Both the position numbers and the translations under genes were made by a program. Below are positions 8,084-16,029 of a stretch of 50,210 nucleotides of DNA, piece by piece. This DNA is from Marine Group I thaumarchaeote. GTDB lineage: Archaea > Thermoproteota > Nitrososphaeria > Nitrososphaerales > Nitrosopumilaceae. Numbering within the stretch: position 1 is the first letter of the stretch; every line of letters starts with the position of its first letter. The notes beneath the pieces were generated by a model. The model saw nothing but the letters and a program-made list of their open reading frames with translations. It made no database searches and was not told the origin of the DNA. Location of the stretch: positions 1-50,210 of the forward strand of contig JACATA010000001.1 in NCBI GenBank assembly GCA_013390375.1. The letters run 5' to 3'.

Positions 8084-8591
8084 ATTTTGATCTACGCTTT
8101 GACCAATATACGTAAACGAATATTATTGCAGTCATCATTCCGCCCATTGTAACTGCACTAATGAAAACAAACCCAAATGTATTCTGGGAGCTTATGTTAA
8201 ATGTGTAAGTAAGTGGTTGTCCATCATCGGCAATATCATATAGATCAACTCTAAAAACATGGTTTCCTGACATTTCAAAAATATAATCCATTTCCATATG
8301 CCCGTTTTGATACATCTTAGGTATGACAGCATCAATTTGCTCTCCATCATAAAAAATCCTAATTCCCAACGTAAATTGATCTAGTTCTTGAAAATCAGCG
8401 TCTACAACTTGGAAAAGAACTTGAATTTCTTCATCAACAGATGGTATTTCAGGGAGCGTAGCGATTTGAATTCGATGATCTCCTATCCATTCTTCTCCTG
8501 AATTAAACATTGAGTGTGCTTCAGCTCCAGGGATCAGGTTGATCATTGGTATAATTACAAAAAACAAAAAAAAGAGTTTCATTATTTGCAT
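8073..8591 (-). CDS. Secreted, C-terminally anchored protein; possible copper-binding CopC/YtkA-like
   Basis: This 172-residue protein has a signal peptide (about residues 4-25) ending in GAEA, a beta-rich extracellular domain (about 26-133), and a C-terminal membrane helix (about 139-162) with a basic SKRRSKSK tail on the inside. Cleavage after AEA would leave His26 as the mature N-terminus, with His39, His98 and His111 available as further ligands, as in His-brace copper proteins such as CopC. No family is certain. It overlaps the end of the haem A synthase-like gene by 11 bases, in convergent orientation. Confidence 0.7.
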   Translation of the reverse strand: MQIMKLFFLFFVIIPMINLIPGAEAHSMFNSGEEWIGDHRIQIATLPEIPSVDEEIQVLFQVVDADFQELDQFTLGIRIFYDGEQIDAVIPKMYQNGHMEMDYIFEMSGNHVFRVDLYDIADDGQPLTYTFNISSQNTFGFVFISAVTMGGMMTAIIFVYVYWSKRRSKSKQ

Positions 8592-8656
8592 TTTCTTTCT
8601 TACAAATTATAATCAATATATTGTAAAGGAATCTGCTGGCGGTATTTGCCAAAAGC

Positions 8657-8663
8657 TTTAAAT
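8657..8663 (+). promoter_or_regulatory. TATA box for the SRPBCC gene
   Basis: TTTAAAT is centred about 28 bases before the TTG at 8688, the distance expected for a leaderless archaeal transcript. It supports that TTG as the start. Confidence 0.5.
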
Positions 8664-8687
8664 CTATACTGAAAAGATTTACCAACA

Positions 8688-9293
8688 TTGACCTTAGTTA
8701 GTAAATCAATCGAGATCAAGGCTCCGGTTGATACTGTGTTTACGTATTTTGCAAGACCAGAACACGTTTCTGACCAATTAAAGGATCAAGAACGCGTTGG
8801 AATGACAGTCATTCCCATGGACATCAAAGAAGGAATGGGAGTAGGAACCACATTCAGAATAATAGGAGACTTTGATGGAAGGCGTCTAACGTGGGATTGT
8901 GAGACCACACAGTTTGACAGAAATGAAAAAATATCTGCAAAGATGATTAAGGGAAAATTCAAGAGATGGGAGATTACAAACGAGTTCAAAGCATTGGATG
9001 ACAATCTTACTCGTGTAACAATGACTGTGGATTACGAAATGCCACTTGGTCCATTAGGAGGAATTATTGATAAACTCAAGTTTGCTAAGAGTGCTGAAAG
9101 GGGAATGGAAAACGCCCTTTACAACGTTAGAGGCTTGCTGGAAGGAAACGGCTCAATACCAGTATACATTACTCTTGACGCATACCAAAAACTTCTAGCC
9201 GAAAAGAAGAAGATGAATAACATTCCAGTTTCCAAAGTACTCACTTCAATTCTTGAAAAGTATGATCAAAATCAAGTAGAAATTAAGAACTGA
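8688..9293 (+). CDS. SRPBCC (START-like) protein with C-terminal ribbon-helix-helix-like segment
   Basis: Residues 1-150 show an SRPBCC/polyketide-cyclase pattern: the opening strand SIEIKAPVDTVFTYFARPEH, alternating beta strands, and a long amphipathic helix at about 125-150. This fold binds hydrophobic ligands. After a short GNGS linker, residues 156-192 read like a ribbon-helix-helix DNA-binding unit: a beta strand with ITLDAYQKL, a helix, and the NIPVSKVLTSILEKY second helix. A ligand-responsive regulator is a plausible inference. The gene is monocistronic, starts at TTG and is followed by tRNA-Lys. The alternative is a plain lipid or aromatic-compound-binding protein with a dimerising tail. 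Confidence 0.75.
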   Translation: MTLVSKSIEIKAPVDTVFTYFARPEHVSDQLKDQERVGMTVIPMDIKEGMGVGTTFRIIGDFDGRRLTWDCETTQFDRNEKISAKMIKGKFKRWEITNEFKALDDNLTRVTMTVDYEMPLGPLGGIIDKLKFAKSAERGMENALYNVRGLLEGNGSIPVYITLDAYQKLLAEKKKMNNIPVSKVLTSILEKYDQNQVEIKN

Positions 9294-9341
9294 GTTCTCA
9301 TCCCAAGTTTAAATAAAGACAGTATTATTTTCTCTTTTTAT

Positions 9342-9415
9342 GGGTCTATAGCGCAGCCAGGTAGCGCACCGGACTCTTAATCCGGCTGTCATGGGTTCAA
9401 ATCCCATTAGACCCG
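9342..9415 (+). tRNA. tRNA-Lys (anticodon CTT)
   Basis: A complete cloverleaf: acceptor GGGTCTA/TAGACCC, anticodon stem CCGGA/TCCGG with loop CTCTTAA, and T loop TTCAAAT. Position 73 is G and CCA is not encoded. A TTTAAATA box lies at 9308-9315, about 30 bases upstream. The argH stop codon on the other strand lies 3 bases past the tRNA end. Confidence 0.95.
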
Positions 9416-9417
9416 CC

Positions 9418-10878
9418 TTATCTAGTTAATTGTTTTACTTTTTGATTCAGCTTATTTAGCGAGTTTTGTACTTGATCGCTTCGGTTTTTAACCCCTGTTT
9501 GATATGCATTTATTTTTCCCATTCTATGTTTAATCATCCTTTTTTGTTCTGATATTCCAGAAGAGCCTTGAGATTTCCTTTCATGAAGTGAAGATGTAAG
9601 TGTTGTAGTTCGTATTAGTTCCATAAGAAGTTTCAAACTAACTTTCTTATCTTTTATCACTTTTTTTACCTCAGATTCGTTCAATTTAGAAATAGGTTTT
9701 CCTGATTTATGTGCGAGTTTGACAACTCGTCCAATTATTTGATGAGATTTCCTAAACGATATGTCATGATGGACTAATTTTTCAGCTAGATCGAGTGCTA
9801 TAAGATATCCATCTTCCGCCGCTTTTCTCATATTTTTTTTATTAATTACAACTGTTTTCAACATAGATTCCATAATCAAAAGTGCAGATATAGCAATTTT
9901 AGAGGCAGACCAGATAGATGGGTTGAGCTGTTGCAGGTCCCTGCTATAACCTGATGGAAGTCCTTGTATTGTTGAAAGCATCGACGTTAAACTACCAATC
10001 ACATGTGATGTTTTTCCACGTGTAAGTTCTAGAATGTCAGGATTTTTCTTTTGTGGCATTACGCTTGACGGGGAAGTAAATTCATCAGACAACTCTAGGA
10101 AAGAAAACTCTGAAGTAGACCATATGGAAAAATCTTTTGAAACCCTGCTTAAATTTGTCATTAGGATTGCAATAGCCGCAATATATTCAACTGCAGAATC
10201 CCTTGTAGTTGTTGCATCAATCGAGTTTTCAACAATTCCTTTCAATCCTAGCATTTTTCCAGTGCTAATCCTATCAATAGGTATACTTGTACCACCGATC
10301 GGTCCAGCGCCCAGTGGATTTTCATTTACCCTACCATATGTAACATAAAGCCTGTCAAGATCCCTGAACAGAGCATCAGCATAAGATAGAAGATAGTGAG
10401 AGAATAGACCAACCTGAGCCTGTTGAAGATGTGTATATAGCGGAATTATAGTCTCTTGGTGTTTTTTAGCTAATACCACAAGTGATTTTATGGTATCCAA
10501 CAGACATTGACACACAATATTGATATCATCACGAATTTTCATGCGTATGTCTAATGCCACTTGATCATTTCTTGATCGTGCGGTGTGCATTTTTCCACCT
10601 ACATCGATTCCTATTTTTTTAATTATCAGAGATTCTATTAGCTCGTGGATATCTTCCGAGTCAGTTTTCTTGTCAAATTTTTCTTTTTTTAACCCTTCAA
10701 GTCCATTTAGGATTTTTTTTATCTCTTTCTTTGTTATGATTTTGTTTTCGTAAAGCATTATTGTGTGTGCCTGGCTTCCTAGAATGTCATAGAGTGCAAT
10801 TTCTACATCGTCATTTAATGACGATACGTAATCCAATGTTACCTTTCCTAAGTTTTTTCCTAGCCTTGAACGATACAT
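9418..10878 (-). CDS. argH: Argininosuccinate lyase
   Basis: This 486-residue fumarase/aspartase-superfamily enzyme cleaves argininosuccinate to arginine and fumarate. The family signature SSVMPQKKNPD is present at about residues 277-287, along with the early GKMHTARSRNDQ block (about 95-106) and HLQQAQ containing the catalytic-region His. Length is slightly above the usual 450-470 because of a basic, Lys/Gln-rich C-terminal extension of about 30 residues. The ATG at 10878 is about 26 bases from a symmetric TATA box shared with the divergent Fe-S assembly gene. Confidence 0.95.
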   Translation of the reverse strand: MYRSRLGKNLGKVTLDYVSSLNDDVEIALYDILGSQAHTIMLYENKIITKKEIKKILNGLEGLKKEKFDKKTDSEDIHELIESLIIKKIGIDVGGKMHTARSRNDQVALDIRMKIRDDINIVCQCLLDTIKSLVVLAKKHQETIIPLYTHLQQAQVGLFSHYLLSYADALFRDLDRLYVTYGRVNENPLGAGPIGGTSIPIDRISTGKMLGLKGIVENSIDATTTRDSAVEYIAAIAILMTNLSRVSKDFSIWSTSEFSFLELSDEFTSPSSVMPQKKNPDILELTRGKTSHVIGSLTSMLSTIQGLPSGYSRDLQQLNPSIWSASKIAISALLIMESMLKTVVINKKNMRKAAEDGYLIALDLAEKLVHHDISFRKSHQIIGRVVKLAHKSGKPISKLNESEVKKVIKDKKVSLKLLMELIRTTTLTSSLHERKSQGSSGISEQKRMIKHRMGKINAYQTGVKNRSDQVQNSLNKLNQKVKQLTR

Positions 10879-10898
10879 TATATGTAAAAGTAATAATG

Positions 10899-10910
10899 GC
10901 TATATATAGC
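10899..10910. promoter_or_regulatory. Palindromic TATA box shared by argH and the MIP18-family gene
   Basis: GCTATATATAGC is a perfect 12-bp palindrome whose centre is 26.5 bases from the first base of the argH ATG (10878) and 25.5 bases from the ATG at 10930 on the other strand. Both are the standard archaeal TATA-to-start distance for leaderless transcripts, so one box may serve both genes. Confidence 0.6.
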
Positions 10911-10929
10911 ATAAATAGTTTTGATGTTT

Positions 10930-11253
10930 ATGGCACAAGAGATGAAGCAGCTAAGAGTGAAAATTTTCGATGAGCTATCAGCAATTGTAGACCCTGAGAT
11001 AAACGTGTCAATTACTGAATTAGAATTAATCGACGAAGTTGATATTCAGGATAGTGGTGTAAAAGTTGATCTGCATCTAACCAGTCCTTTCTGTCCAGCT
11101 GTGTTCGGATTTAAAATTTGCCAAGATGTACATGACAATCTTTTGAAGATTGATGGTATTGATGATGTTAAGGTAAATGTTTCAAACCATTTCATGGCTG
11201 AGCAGATTAACAATCAAGTAAACAATAGTCCGAACCCACACAAAAAAGAATAA
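10930..11253 (+). CDS. MIP18/DUF59 family Fe-S cluster assembly protein
   Basis: This 107-residue protein shows the DUF59 (PaaD/SufT-like) pattern: an N-terminal helix followed by DPEINVSITELELI (about residues 22-35), strand-forming VKVDLHLTS, and the conserved cysteine in SPFCPAVFG. These proteins help insert or assemble iron-sulphur clusters. The ATG at 10930 is chosen over the in-frame TTG/ATG at 10921/10924 because it lies 25-26 bases from the TATA box. It converges on sdhB, an Fe-S protein, without a gap. Confidence 0.85.
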   Translation: MAQEMKQLRVKIFDELSAIVDPEINVSITELELIDEVDIQDSGVKVDLHLTSPFCPAVFGFKICQDVHDNLLKIDGIDDVKVNVSNHFMAEQINNQVNNSPNPHKKE

Positions 11254-12024
11254 TTATTTTCTATATCCTAACAGATATCCTCGTAACAATTGGATTCCCA
11301 TTGCAGGATCAACACCTTTTGGGCATACTTGGCTACAGGAACCAGCAAAATGGCATCCCCATATGCCATGACGCTCATCAATAATTCTAAGACGTTCATC
11401 TTTGCCTTGATCTCTATTATCCGCGATGTAGCGATATGCTTGAGCAAGTCCCTGCGGTCCGATAAATGTAGAATCTACTGCCATAGTAGGACAGGCAGAA
11501 TTACACAAGCCACATTTGATACAGCCTGAAAATTGGATATATTTTTCAACATCTTCAGGAGTTTGCAAAAATTCTTTTGCCCCAGAACTAATTTCCGAGT
11601 CTTCACGAATTATGTATGGTTTAATTCGTTTGTGAGTTGAGAACATTCTTTCAAATCCAACTACCAAGTCGCGTATTAGTGGAAAGTTGTTCATTGGTTC
11701 AACAGTAACCACATCTGAATCTAATTCAGATATTTTTGTAAAACACGCAAGTTTTGGTTTACCGTTAATGATCATGCCGCATGAACCACACATTGCCTGT
11801 CTGCACGAATAGCGTACACCTATTGAATGATCATGGTAATTTTTTACTTCTAAAATTGCATCCAATACAGTGGTCCACTTCTCATACGATACTGGAAATT
11901 CTAAGAATGTTGTAGCATGATCCTTGCCAGGATTAAATTTAGAAATTCTAAGAGTTATAGACTTGGTAGATGGTTTTGTTTTTTCATGTTTTTCTTGTGA
12001 TGATACTGGAAATATTGCTGCCAT
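11254..12024 (-). CDS. sdhB: Succinate dehydrogenase iron-sulphur subunit
   Basis: This 256-residue protein carries electrons from SdhA to the membrane quinone site. The N-terminal plant-type ferredoxin domain has Cys74, Cys79, Cys82 and Cys94 (pattern CRQAMCGSC). The C-terminal domain has CIKCGLCNSACP (Cys168, 171, 174, 178) and CHFAGSCSQVCPKGVDP (Cys224, 230, 234) for the 4Fe-4S and 3Fe-4S centres. It is the last gene of the order sdhA-sdhC-sdhD-sdhB, with one base between it and the preceding anchor gene. The first 20 residues are a polar, lysine-rich extension. Confidence 0.96.
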   Translation of the reverse strand: MAAIFPVSSQEKHEKTKPSTKSITLRISKFNPGKDHATTFLEFPVSYEKWTTVLDAILEVKNYHDHSIGVRYSCRQAMCGSCGMIINGKPKLACFTKISELDSDVVTVEPMNNFPLIRDLVVGFERMFSTHKRIKPYIIREDSEISSGAKEFLQTPEDVEKYIQFSGCIKCGLCNSACPTMAVDSTFIGPQGLAQAYRYIADNRDQGKDERLRIIDERHGIWGCHFAGSCSQVCPKGVDPAMGIQLLRGYLLGYRK

Positions 12025-12025
12025 G

Positions 12026-12385
12026 TCAGACCATTCCCATACTTGCCATTATTATTGTTCTAGAACCATACGCAATAAGAATAATCATTGCCGCTAAGCA
12101 TCCATATGTTACTGCATTTTCATATACACGTCCCTGTTTTATCTCAAGTAAGATTATACGTAAACCATTGAATCCATGCACTGAGATGAGTATTAGCATA
12201 GCCTCTAACACTATAGCATATGGAATAGATTTGTAATTTGCAATTACATTATCAAATAGCAGCGAATCTGAAAATCCCTGCATAACTCTAACCATAATAT
12301 GAATAATTACAAATCCAACAGCTACTAGTGCAGTCAAATAATGAATTTTCATTATATGACTTTCGCGCATTATACTAGACATCAT
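12026..12385 (-). CDS. sdhD: Succinate dehydrogenase membrane anchor subunit (SdhD-like)
   Basis: This 119-residue protein has three hydrophobic helices (about residues 15-33, 50-75, 93-115). Histidines at the start of helix 1 (SHIMKIHYL) and in helix 2 (ISVHGFNGLR) are candidates for haem b ligation or the quinone site; the HGFNGLR motif is typical of SdhD-like anchors. It overlaps the end of the sdhC gene by 11 bases and precedes sdhB by one base, so translation is likely coupled. Naming C versus D rests on order and motif. Confidence 0.88.
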   Translation of the reverse strand: MMSSIMRESHIMKIHYLTALVAVGFVIIHIMVRVMQGFSDSLLFDNVIANYKSIPYAIVLEAMLILISVHGFNGLRIILLEIKQGRVYENAVTYGCLAAMIILIAYGSRTIIMASMGMV

Positions 12386-12803
12386 ACATCACTCCCAAAC
12401 CATACATCATAGCTAGCGCAGCGAGGCCAATCGAAACATAAATGCAAAGTTTATTCTTCATGTTAAGTGAACTTGGAGTATAGGGATAATCAGGTCTACG
12501 TGCTTTGCCAAACCCGAACCCCGCTTCCGCAATCATTAATCTAATTCCATTACCTGTATGGAATACACACATGCCAATAACTAGCGCCAAGAATATGTGA
12601 CCTTCTGTTGTTTGTGTTAACTCTAACATGGAATTCCAAGCTGCTTTTCCATCAAGTAGACTGCTTGTCTCGTAAATATGACCAATGAAATAAACTAACA
12701 GTCCAAGACCGGTAATTCTCATTAACCAATATGCTACACGTTCTATTCCATACCGACCTGGATTTGCCATTCCTTTGATTCCCTCTTTGCGATCTTTTTC
12801 CAT
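12375..12803 (-). CDS. sdhC: Succinate dehydrogenase cytochrome b556-type anchor subunit (SdhC-like)
   Basis: This 142-residue protein has three membrane helices. It contains the SdhC-style region RVAYWLMRITGLGLLVYFIGH near the N-terminus (about residues 20-42) and the haem-ligand-type segment MCVFHTGNGIRL (about 78-89). The S/RITG and HxxNGIR motifs are what one expects of the quinone/haem site. It starts directly after the sdhA stop. The first 12 residues are charged, so a start at the downstream Met12 is possible. Confidence 0.9.
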   Translation of the reverse strand: MEKDRKEGIKGMANPGRYGIERVAYWLMRITGLGLLVYFIGHIYETSSLLDGKAAWNSMLELTQTTEGHIFLALVIGMCVFHTGNGIRLMIAEAGFGFGKARRPDYPYTPSSLNMKNKLCIYVSIGLAALAMMYGLGVMYDV

Positions 12804-14525
12804 CTAGTATTTTCTCTCCACAGGTTTGTAATTAGTTATTGTTACTGGGTGTTTTTTCATGATCGGCTCCTCAGGATCATAATATGCCAATGTATGATGC
12901 AAGAATTTTTTATCATCCCGCTTTGGGAAATCAGTTCTGGCATGGGATCCACGAGATTCCTTTCTATTGATTGCTCCAATCAAAACAACTTCAGCCACTC
13001 TAAACATCGAATCTAATTCCATTACATTTGAAAAATTTGTATTGTATTCCTTTGCTTGATCATCTACATGCTTCCAAGTCATTGCCTTTAATTCACGAAC
13101 TTTTTTTAATCCTTCTAACAAGTCAGTTTGATTTCTATAAACATAGGCTTTGTCATTTAATGTATCAGTAAGTTTCTGTCTTACTTCATATGGGTTGACT
13201 TGACCCTTTCCTCTAAAAATACCATCGTAGATTCTTTTTTCTTCTGCGTTTACCAAATCGGTTGGAAATGATGCTACAGAGGATCCTTTCTCTATGTAAT
13301 TTACAGCCTCGTCTCCCGTTATTTTCCCCCAAACTAGACATTCTGAAGTGGAATTTGCTCCTAATCTGTTTGAACCATGAATGCTGACACATGCTGCTTC
13401 CCCAGCAGCCCATACTCCTTGCAGTTCTGAGGCACCATTTATGTCAGTATGAATTCCACCCATCATATAATGGCAAACAGGTCGGATATCTAATAGATCT
13501 TTTGCTGGATCCACACCTGAAAATTTTAGTGATATTTCACGAATACCACCAAGTTTTTGTTTTATTATTTTATCACCAACATGCCTAAGGTCTAGCTTCA
13601 TACAATCTACTCCTGTTTCATGCTTGAATCCACGACCCTCCTTAATCTCAGTCATTATTGATCTTGATACTATGTCTCTTGGAGCAAGTTCCATTAGTTT
13701 GGAAGCATATTTTTTCATAAATCTATCACCATCCTTGTTGAGAAGATAAGCTCCCTCTCCTCTAGCACCTTCCGTTATCAATATGCCAGAGGGCATAATT
13801 CCTGTTGGGTGAAATTGGACAAATTCCATGTCCTTTAGAGCAAGACCTGCCCGGTACGCCATATCAATACCGTCAGGCGTAGACGAATATCCATATGTTG
13901 AAAAACTGTAAATTCTGCCCGCACCGCCAGTTGCGATGATCAATGCCTTACCCTTAATGACATAGAAATTACCATTAGACAATTCAATCGCTGTAATACC
14001 AGCAAATTTTTTCTCATTGTGTATAATAGAAGTTACAAACCACTCGTTGAGAAATTCAATATTATCAAATTTTTGACATGTATCATACAACGTTTGCATT
14101 TCAAAAAATCCAACTTTGTCTGACGCGTATGTTGCTCTAGGAAAACTATAGCCACCAAAAGCTCGTTGACCAAGTTTACCATCCTCTCGTCTGGACCATG
14201 GCATACCCCAATGTTCAAGTTGGTAGATTTCATCAGGCATTTCTTTACAAAGCCGTTCTGCAGCATCTTGGTCTGCCAGAAAGTCACTACCCTTTACTGT
14301 ATCATAGATATGCGATTCAATAGAATCGCCTTCATCTGGGAACAGTACTGCTGCAGTTCCTCCCTCCGCGGAAACGGAATGAGAACGCATAACTTGGACT
14401 TTGGATATTACTGCAATCCGTATCTTGGAATTTCTTCGCGCAGCCTGGATTGTTGCTCTCAAACCCGCCAGACCAGAGCCAACAATAATCAGATCGTAAT
14501 CAATAATATTTGCCATTCTTGACAT
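12804..14525 (-). CDS. sdhA: Succinate dehydrogenase flavoprotein subunit
   Basis: This roughly 573-residue FAD enzyme oxidises succinate to fumarate in the TCA cycle. The FAD-binding loop IIVGSGLAGLRA and the covalent-FAD motif SHSVSAEGGTAAV (His about residue 49) are clear, as are the catalytic-region blocks VQFHPTGI, TEGARGEGAYLLN and HGSNRLGANSTSECLVWG. The ATG at 14525 is used; the ATG at 14516 is equally possible, and a TTG lies at 14528. A minus-strand TTAAATTT-like box near 14562-14569 may be the promoter. It heads the four-gene sdh operon. Confidence 0.96.
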   Translation of the reverse strand: MSRMANIIDYDLIIVGSGLAGLRATIQAARRNSKIRIAVISKVQVMRSHSVSAEGGTAAVLFPDEGDSIESHIYDTVKGSDFLADQDAAERLCKEMPDEIYQLEHWGMPWSRREDGKLGQRAFGGYSFPRATYASDKVGFFEMQTLYDTCQKFDNIEFLNEWFVTSIIHNEKKFAGITAIELSNGNFYVIKGKALIIATGGAGRIYSFSTYGYSSTPDGIDMAYRAGLALKDMEFVQFHPTGIMPSGILITEGARGEGAYLLNKDGDRFMKKYASKLMELAPRDIVSRSIMTEIKEGRGFKHETGVDCMKLDLRHVGDKIIKQKLGGIREISLKFSGVDPAKDLLDIRPVCHYMMGGIHTDINGASELQGVWAAGEAACVSIHGSNRLGANSTSECLVWGKITGDEAVNYIEKGSSVASFPTDLVNAEEKRIYDGIFRGKGQVNPYEVRQKLTDTLNDKAYVYRNQTDLLEGLKKVRELKAMTWKHVDDQAKEYNTNFSNVMELDSMFRVAEVVLIGAINRKESRGSHARTDFPKRDDKKFLHHTLAYYDPEEPIMKKHPVTITNYKPVERKY

Positions 14526-14581
14526 CAAATTTGAAATCCGACTAAATATGTGTGTAAATTTAAGAGTTCAAAAACAAAGCA

Positions 14582-14591
14582 TTAATATATA
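14582..14591 (+). promoter_or_regulatory. TATA box of the padR gene
   Basis: TTAATATATA is centred about 26 bases before the ATG at 14613, so transcription probably begins at or next to that codon. Confidence 0.55.
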
Positions 14592-14614
14592 TCACTAGCG
14601 ATATCACTAGTGAT
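14591..14614. promoter_or_regulatory. Tandem 12-bp dyads over the padR start, candidate operator
   Basis: Two 12-mers lie head to tail without a gap. The second, ATCACTAGTGAT (14603-14614), is a perfect palindrome; the first, ATCACTAGCGAT (14591-14602), differs from it by one base. They fill the space between the TATA box and the start and include two bases of the start ATG. Regulator binding here would block initiation, so autoregulation of the PadR-type gene is the simplest reading. Confidence 0.6.
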
Positions 14615-15119
14615 GCAATCTGAATGGATTCAACGTGTTGGCAGTTCTGTTCCAAGGGGATTTTCACGACATTACATACTTGAAACGCTCAAAAAGAAAC
14701 CACATACAGGAAAAGAGCTTATTGATTTTGCTATAAAGCAAACTGAGGGGAAATGGAAACCTTCTCCAGGTTTGATTTATCCATTACTTGGGAGATTGTT
14801 GGATGAAAAATTAATACAAGAAACTACCGGTGGCAAATACAAAACAACAAAAAGAGGCAATACAACTGCAGACGATCTTGAAACAATCAATAAAATTGTA
14901 AAAAACCAACTTGACGTTTTATTCAGAATTAGTAATGTAGGTAGATTTGTAGCACTTGATATGATAGAACGAGTTTACACTTTGGGCTCAATTTTAAGTG
15001 AGAATGCAGCACAAATGTCAAAAGAGGAGATTGAAAAATATAAGAAATTCTTGAAGTCTGAGATAGAAAAAATGGAAAACCAGCCCAGTAAAAAGGGAAA
15101 GAATGTTAAGATAGACTAA
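14613..15119 (+). CDS. PadR family transcriptional regulator
   Basis: This 168-residue protein has a PadR winged-helix N-terminal domain (about residues 12-85): the helices RGFSRHYILETL and HTGKELIDFA, the recognition region PSPGLIYPLLGRLLDEKLI, and a beta wing GGKYKTT. A helical C-terminal dimerisation region (about 90-155) ends in a basic tail. It probably represses its own promoter through the dyads over its start and may control the isocitrate-lyase-like gene 31 bases downstream. The ATG at 14613 is preferred to the GTG at 14610 because of the TATA spacing. Confidence 0.88.
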   Translation: MQSEWIQRVGSSVPRGFSRHYILETLKKKPHTGKELIDFAIKQTEGKWKPSPGLIYPLLGRLLDEKLIQETTGGKYKTTKRGNTTADDLETINKIVKNQLDVLFRISNVGRFVALDMIERVYTLGSILSENAAQMSKEEIEKYKKFLKSEIEKMENQPSKKGKNVKID

Positions 15120-15150
15120 ATCATAAATAATTCAACAAAATAGACGATCT

Positions 15151-16008
15151 GTGAAAAGCATAACAAAACTTCTAAAAGACAAATCAAAGCCATTGGTGAT
15201 ACCTGGAGTTTATGATGCAATCGGGGCTAAAATAGTAGAAAAAGTAGGTTTTGAAGCAATGTTTCAGACTGGATATGGAACATCTGCTACTCTATTTGGC
15301 ATGCCTGATTATGGATTTATTGGTTCTACTGAAACTGTTGATAACGCACGTAGAATTTGTCGTGCAGTATCTGTTCCTGTCATAGTAGATGCAGATACTG
15401 GTTATGGTAATGCACTTAGTGTATGGAAATTAGTACAAGAATTAGAAAACGCAGGAGCATCAGGAATTTTTTTGGAAGATCAAAGATGGCCAAAAAGGTG
15501 TGGGCATATGCAAGGGAAGGAGGTTGTTCCTATAGATGAATATGCAGAAAAATTGCAAGCAGCACTAGACGCTCGAAGTAATAAGAATTTCATAATTGTA
15601 GCAAGGACTGATGCTAGAGCCACCGAAGGATTGGATAAGGCTATTGAAAGAGGGTTGTATTACAAAAAAGTTGGCGCAGATGTTATCTTTGTTGAAGCGC
15701 CAAAAACTATTCAAGAGATGAAAAAGATTGGGAGTGCTATTGATGCACCTCTTGTGGCTAATATGATCGAAGGTGGCGCAACACCAATAAGTTCTGAAAC
15801 CAAGCTGCATGAGATGGGATTTAAGATCATTTTATATCCACTTTCAGTTTTATTTTCCAATACATACGCAACACTTCAAATTTTGAGAGAATTAAAAAGA
15901 TCAGGAACTACTAGAAAATTAAATAAAAAACTTGTAAATTTTGATCAGTTCAATGATCTTGTAGAATTAAAAAAGTATAGAAAATTAGAAAAACAATATA
16001 AAAAATAA
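15151..16008 (+). CDS. Isocitrate lyase/PEP mutase superfamily protein (oxaloacetate decarboxylase or methylisocitrate lyase type)
   Basis: This 285-residue TIM-barrel protein has the superfamily marks GVYDAIGAKI, the Mg-binding DADTGYG, FLEDQ, the catalytic-loop motif KRCGHMQGKEV and VARTDARA. The loop cysteine of the KRCGH motif is retained, which favours a lyase or decarboxylase over PEP mutase. Length fits methylisocitrate lyase and oxaloacetate decarboxylase (about 280-300). The exact 2-oxo-acid substrate cannot be decided. The GTG start lies 31 bases after the PadR gene, so the two are likely co-transcribed and co-regulated. Confidence 0.83.
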   Translation: MKSITKLLKDKSKPLVIPGVYDAIGAKIVEKVGFEAMFQTGYGTSATLFGMPDYGFIGSTETVDNARRICRAVSVPVIVDADTGYGNALSVWKLVQELENAGASGIFLEDQRWPKRCGHMQGKEVVPIDEYAEKLQAALDARSNKNFIIVARTDARATEGLDKAIERGLYYKKVGADVIFVEAPKTIQEMKKIGSAIDAPLVANMIEGGATPISSETKLHEMGFKIILYPLSVLFSNTYATLQILRELKRSGTTRKLNKKLVNFDQFNDLVELKKYRKLEKQYKK

Positions 16009-16029
16009 AAAAAAACAGAGTAAAAAGAA

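Noticed and set aside
8600-8626. TTACAA/TTGTAA inverted repeat upstream of the SRPBCC gene
   Set aside because: Six-base AT-rich arms with a 15-base spacer are expected by chance in this base composition.
10034-10348. Long plus-strand open frame inside argH
   Set aside because: Antisense shadow of a well-supported gene; no independent motif.
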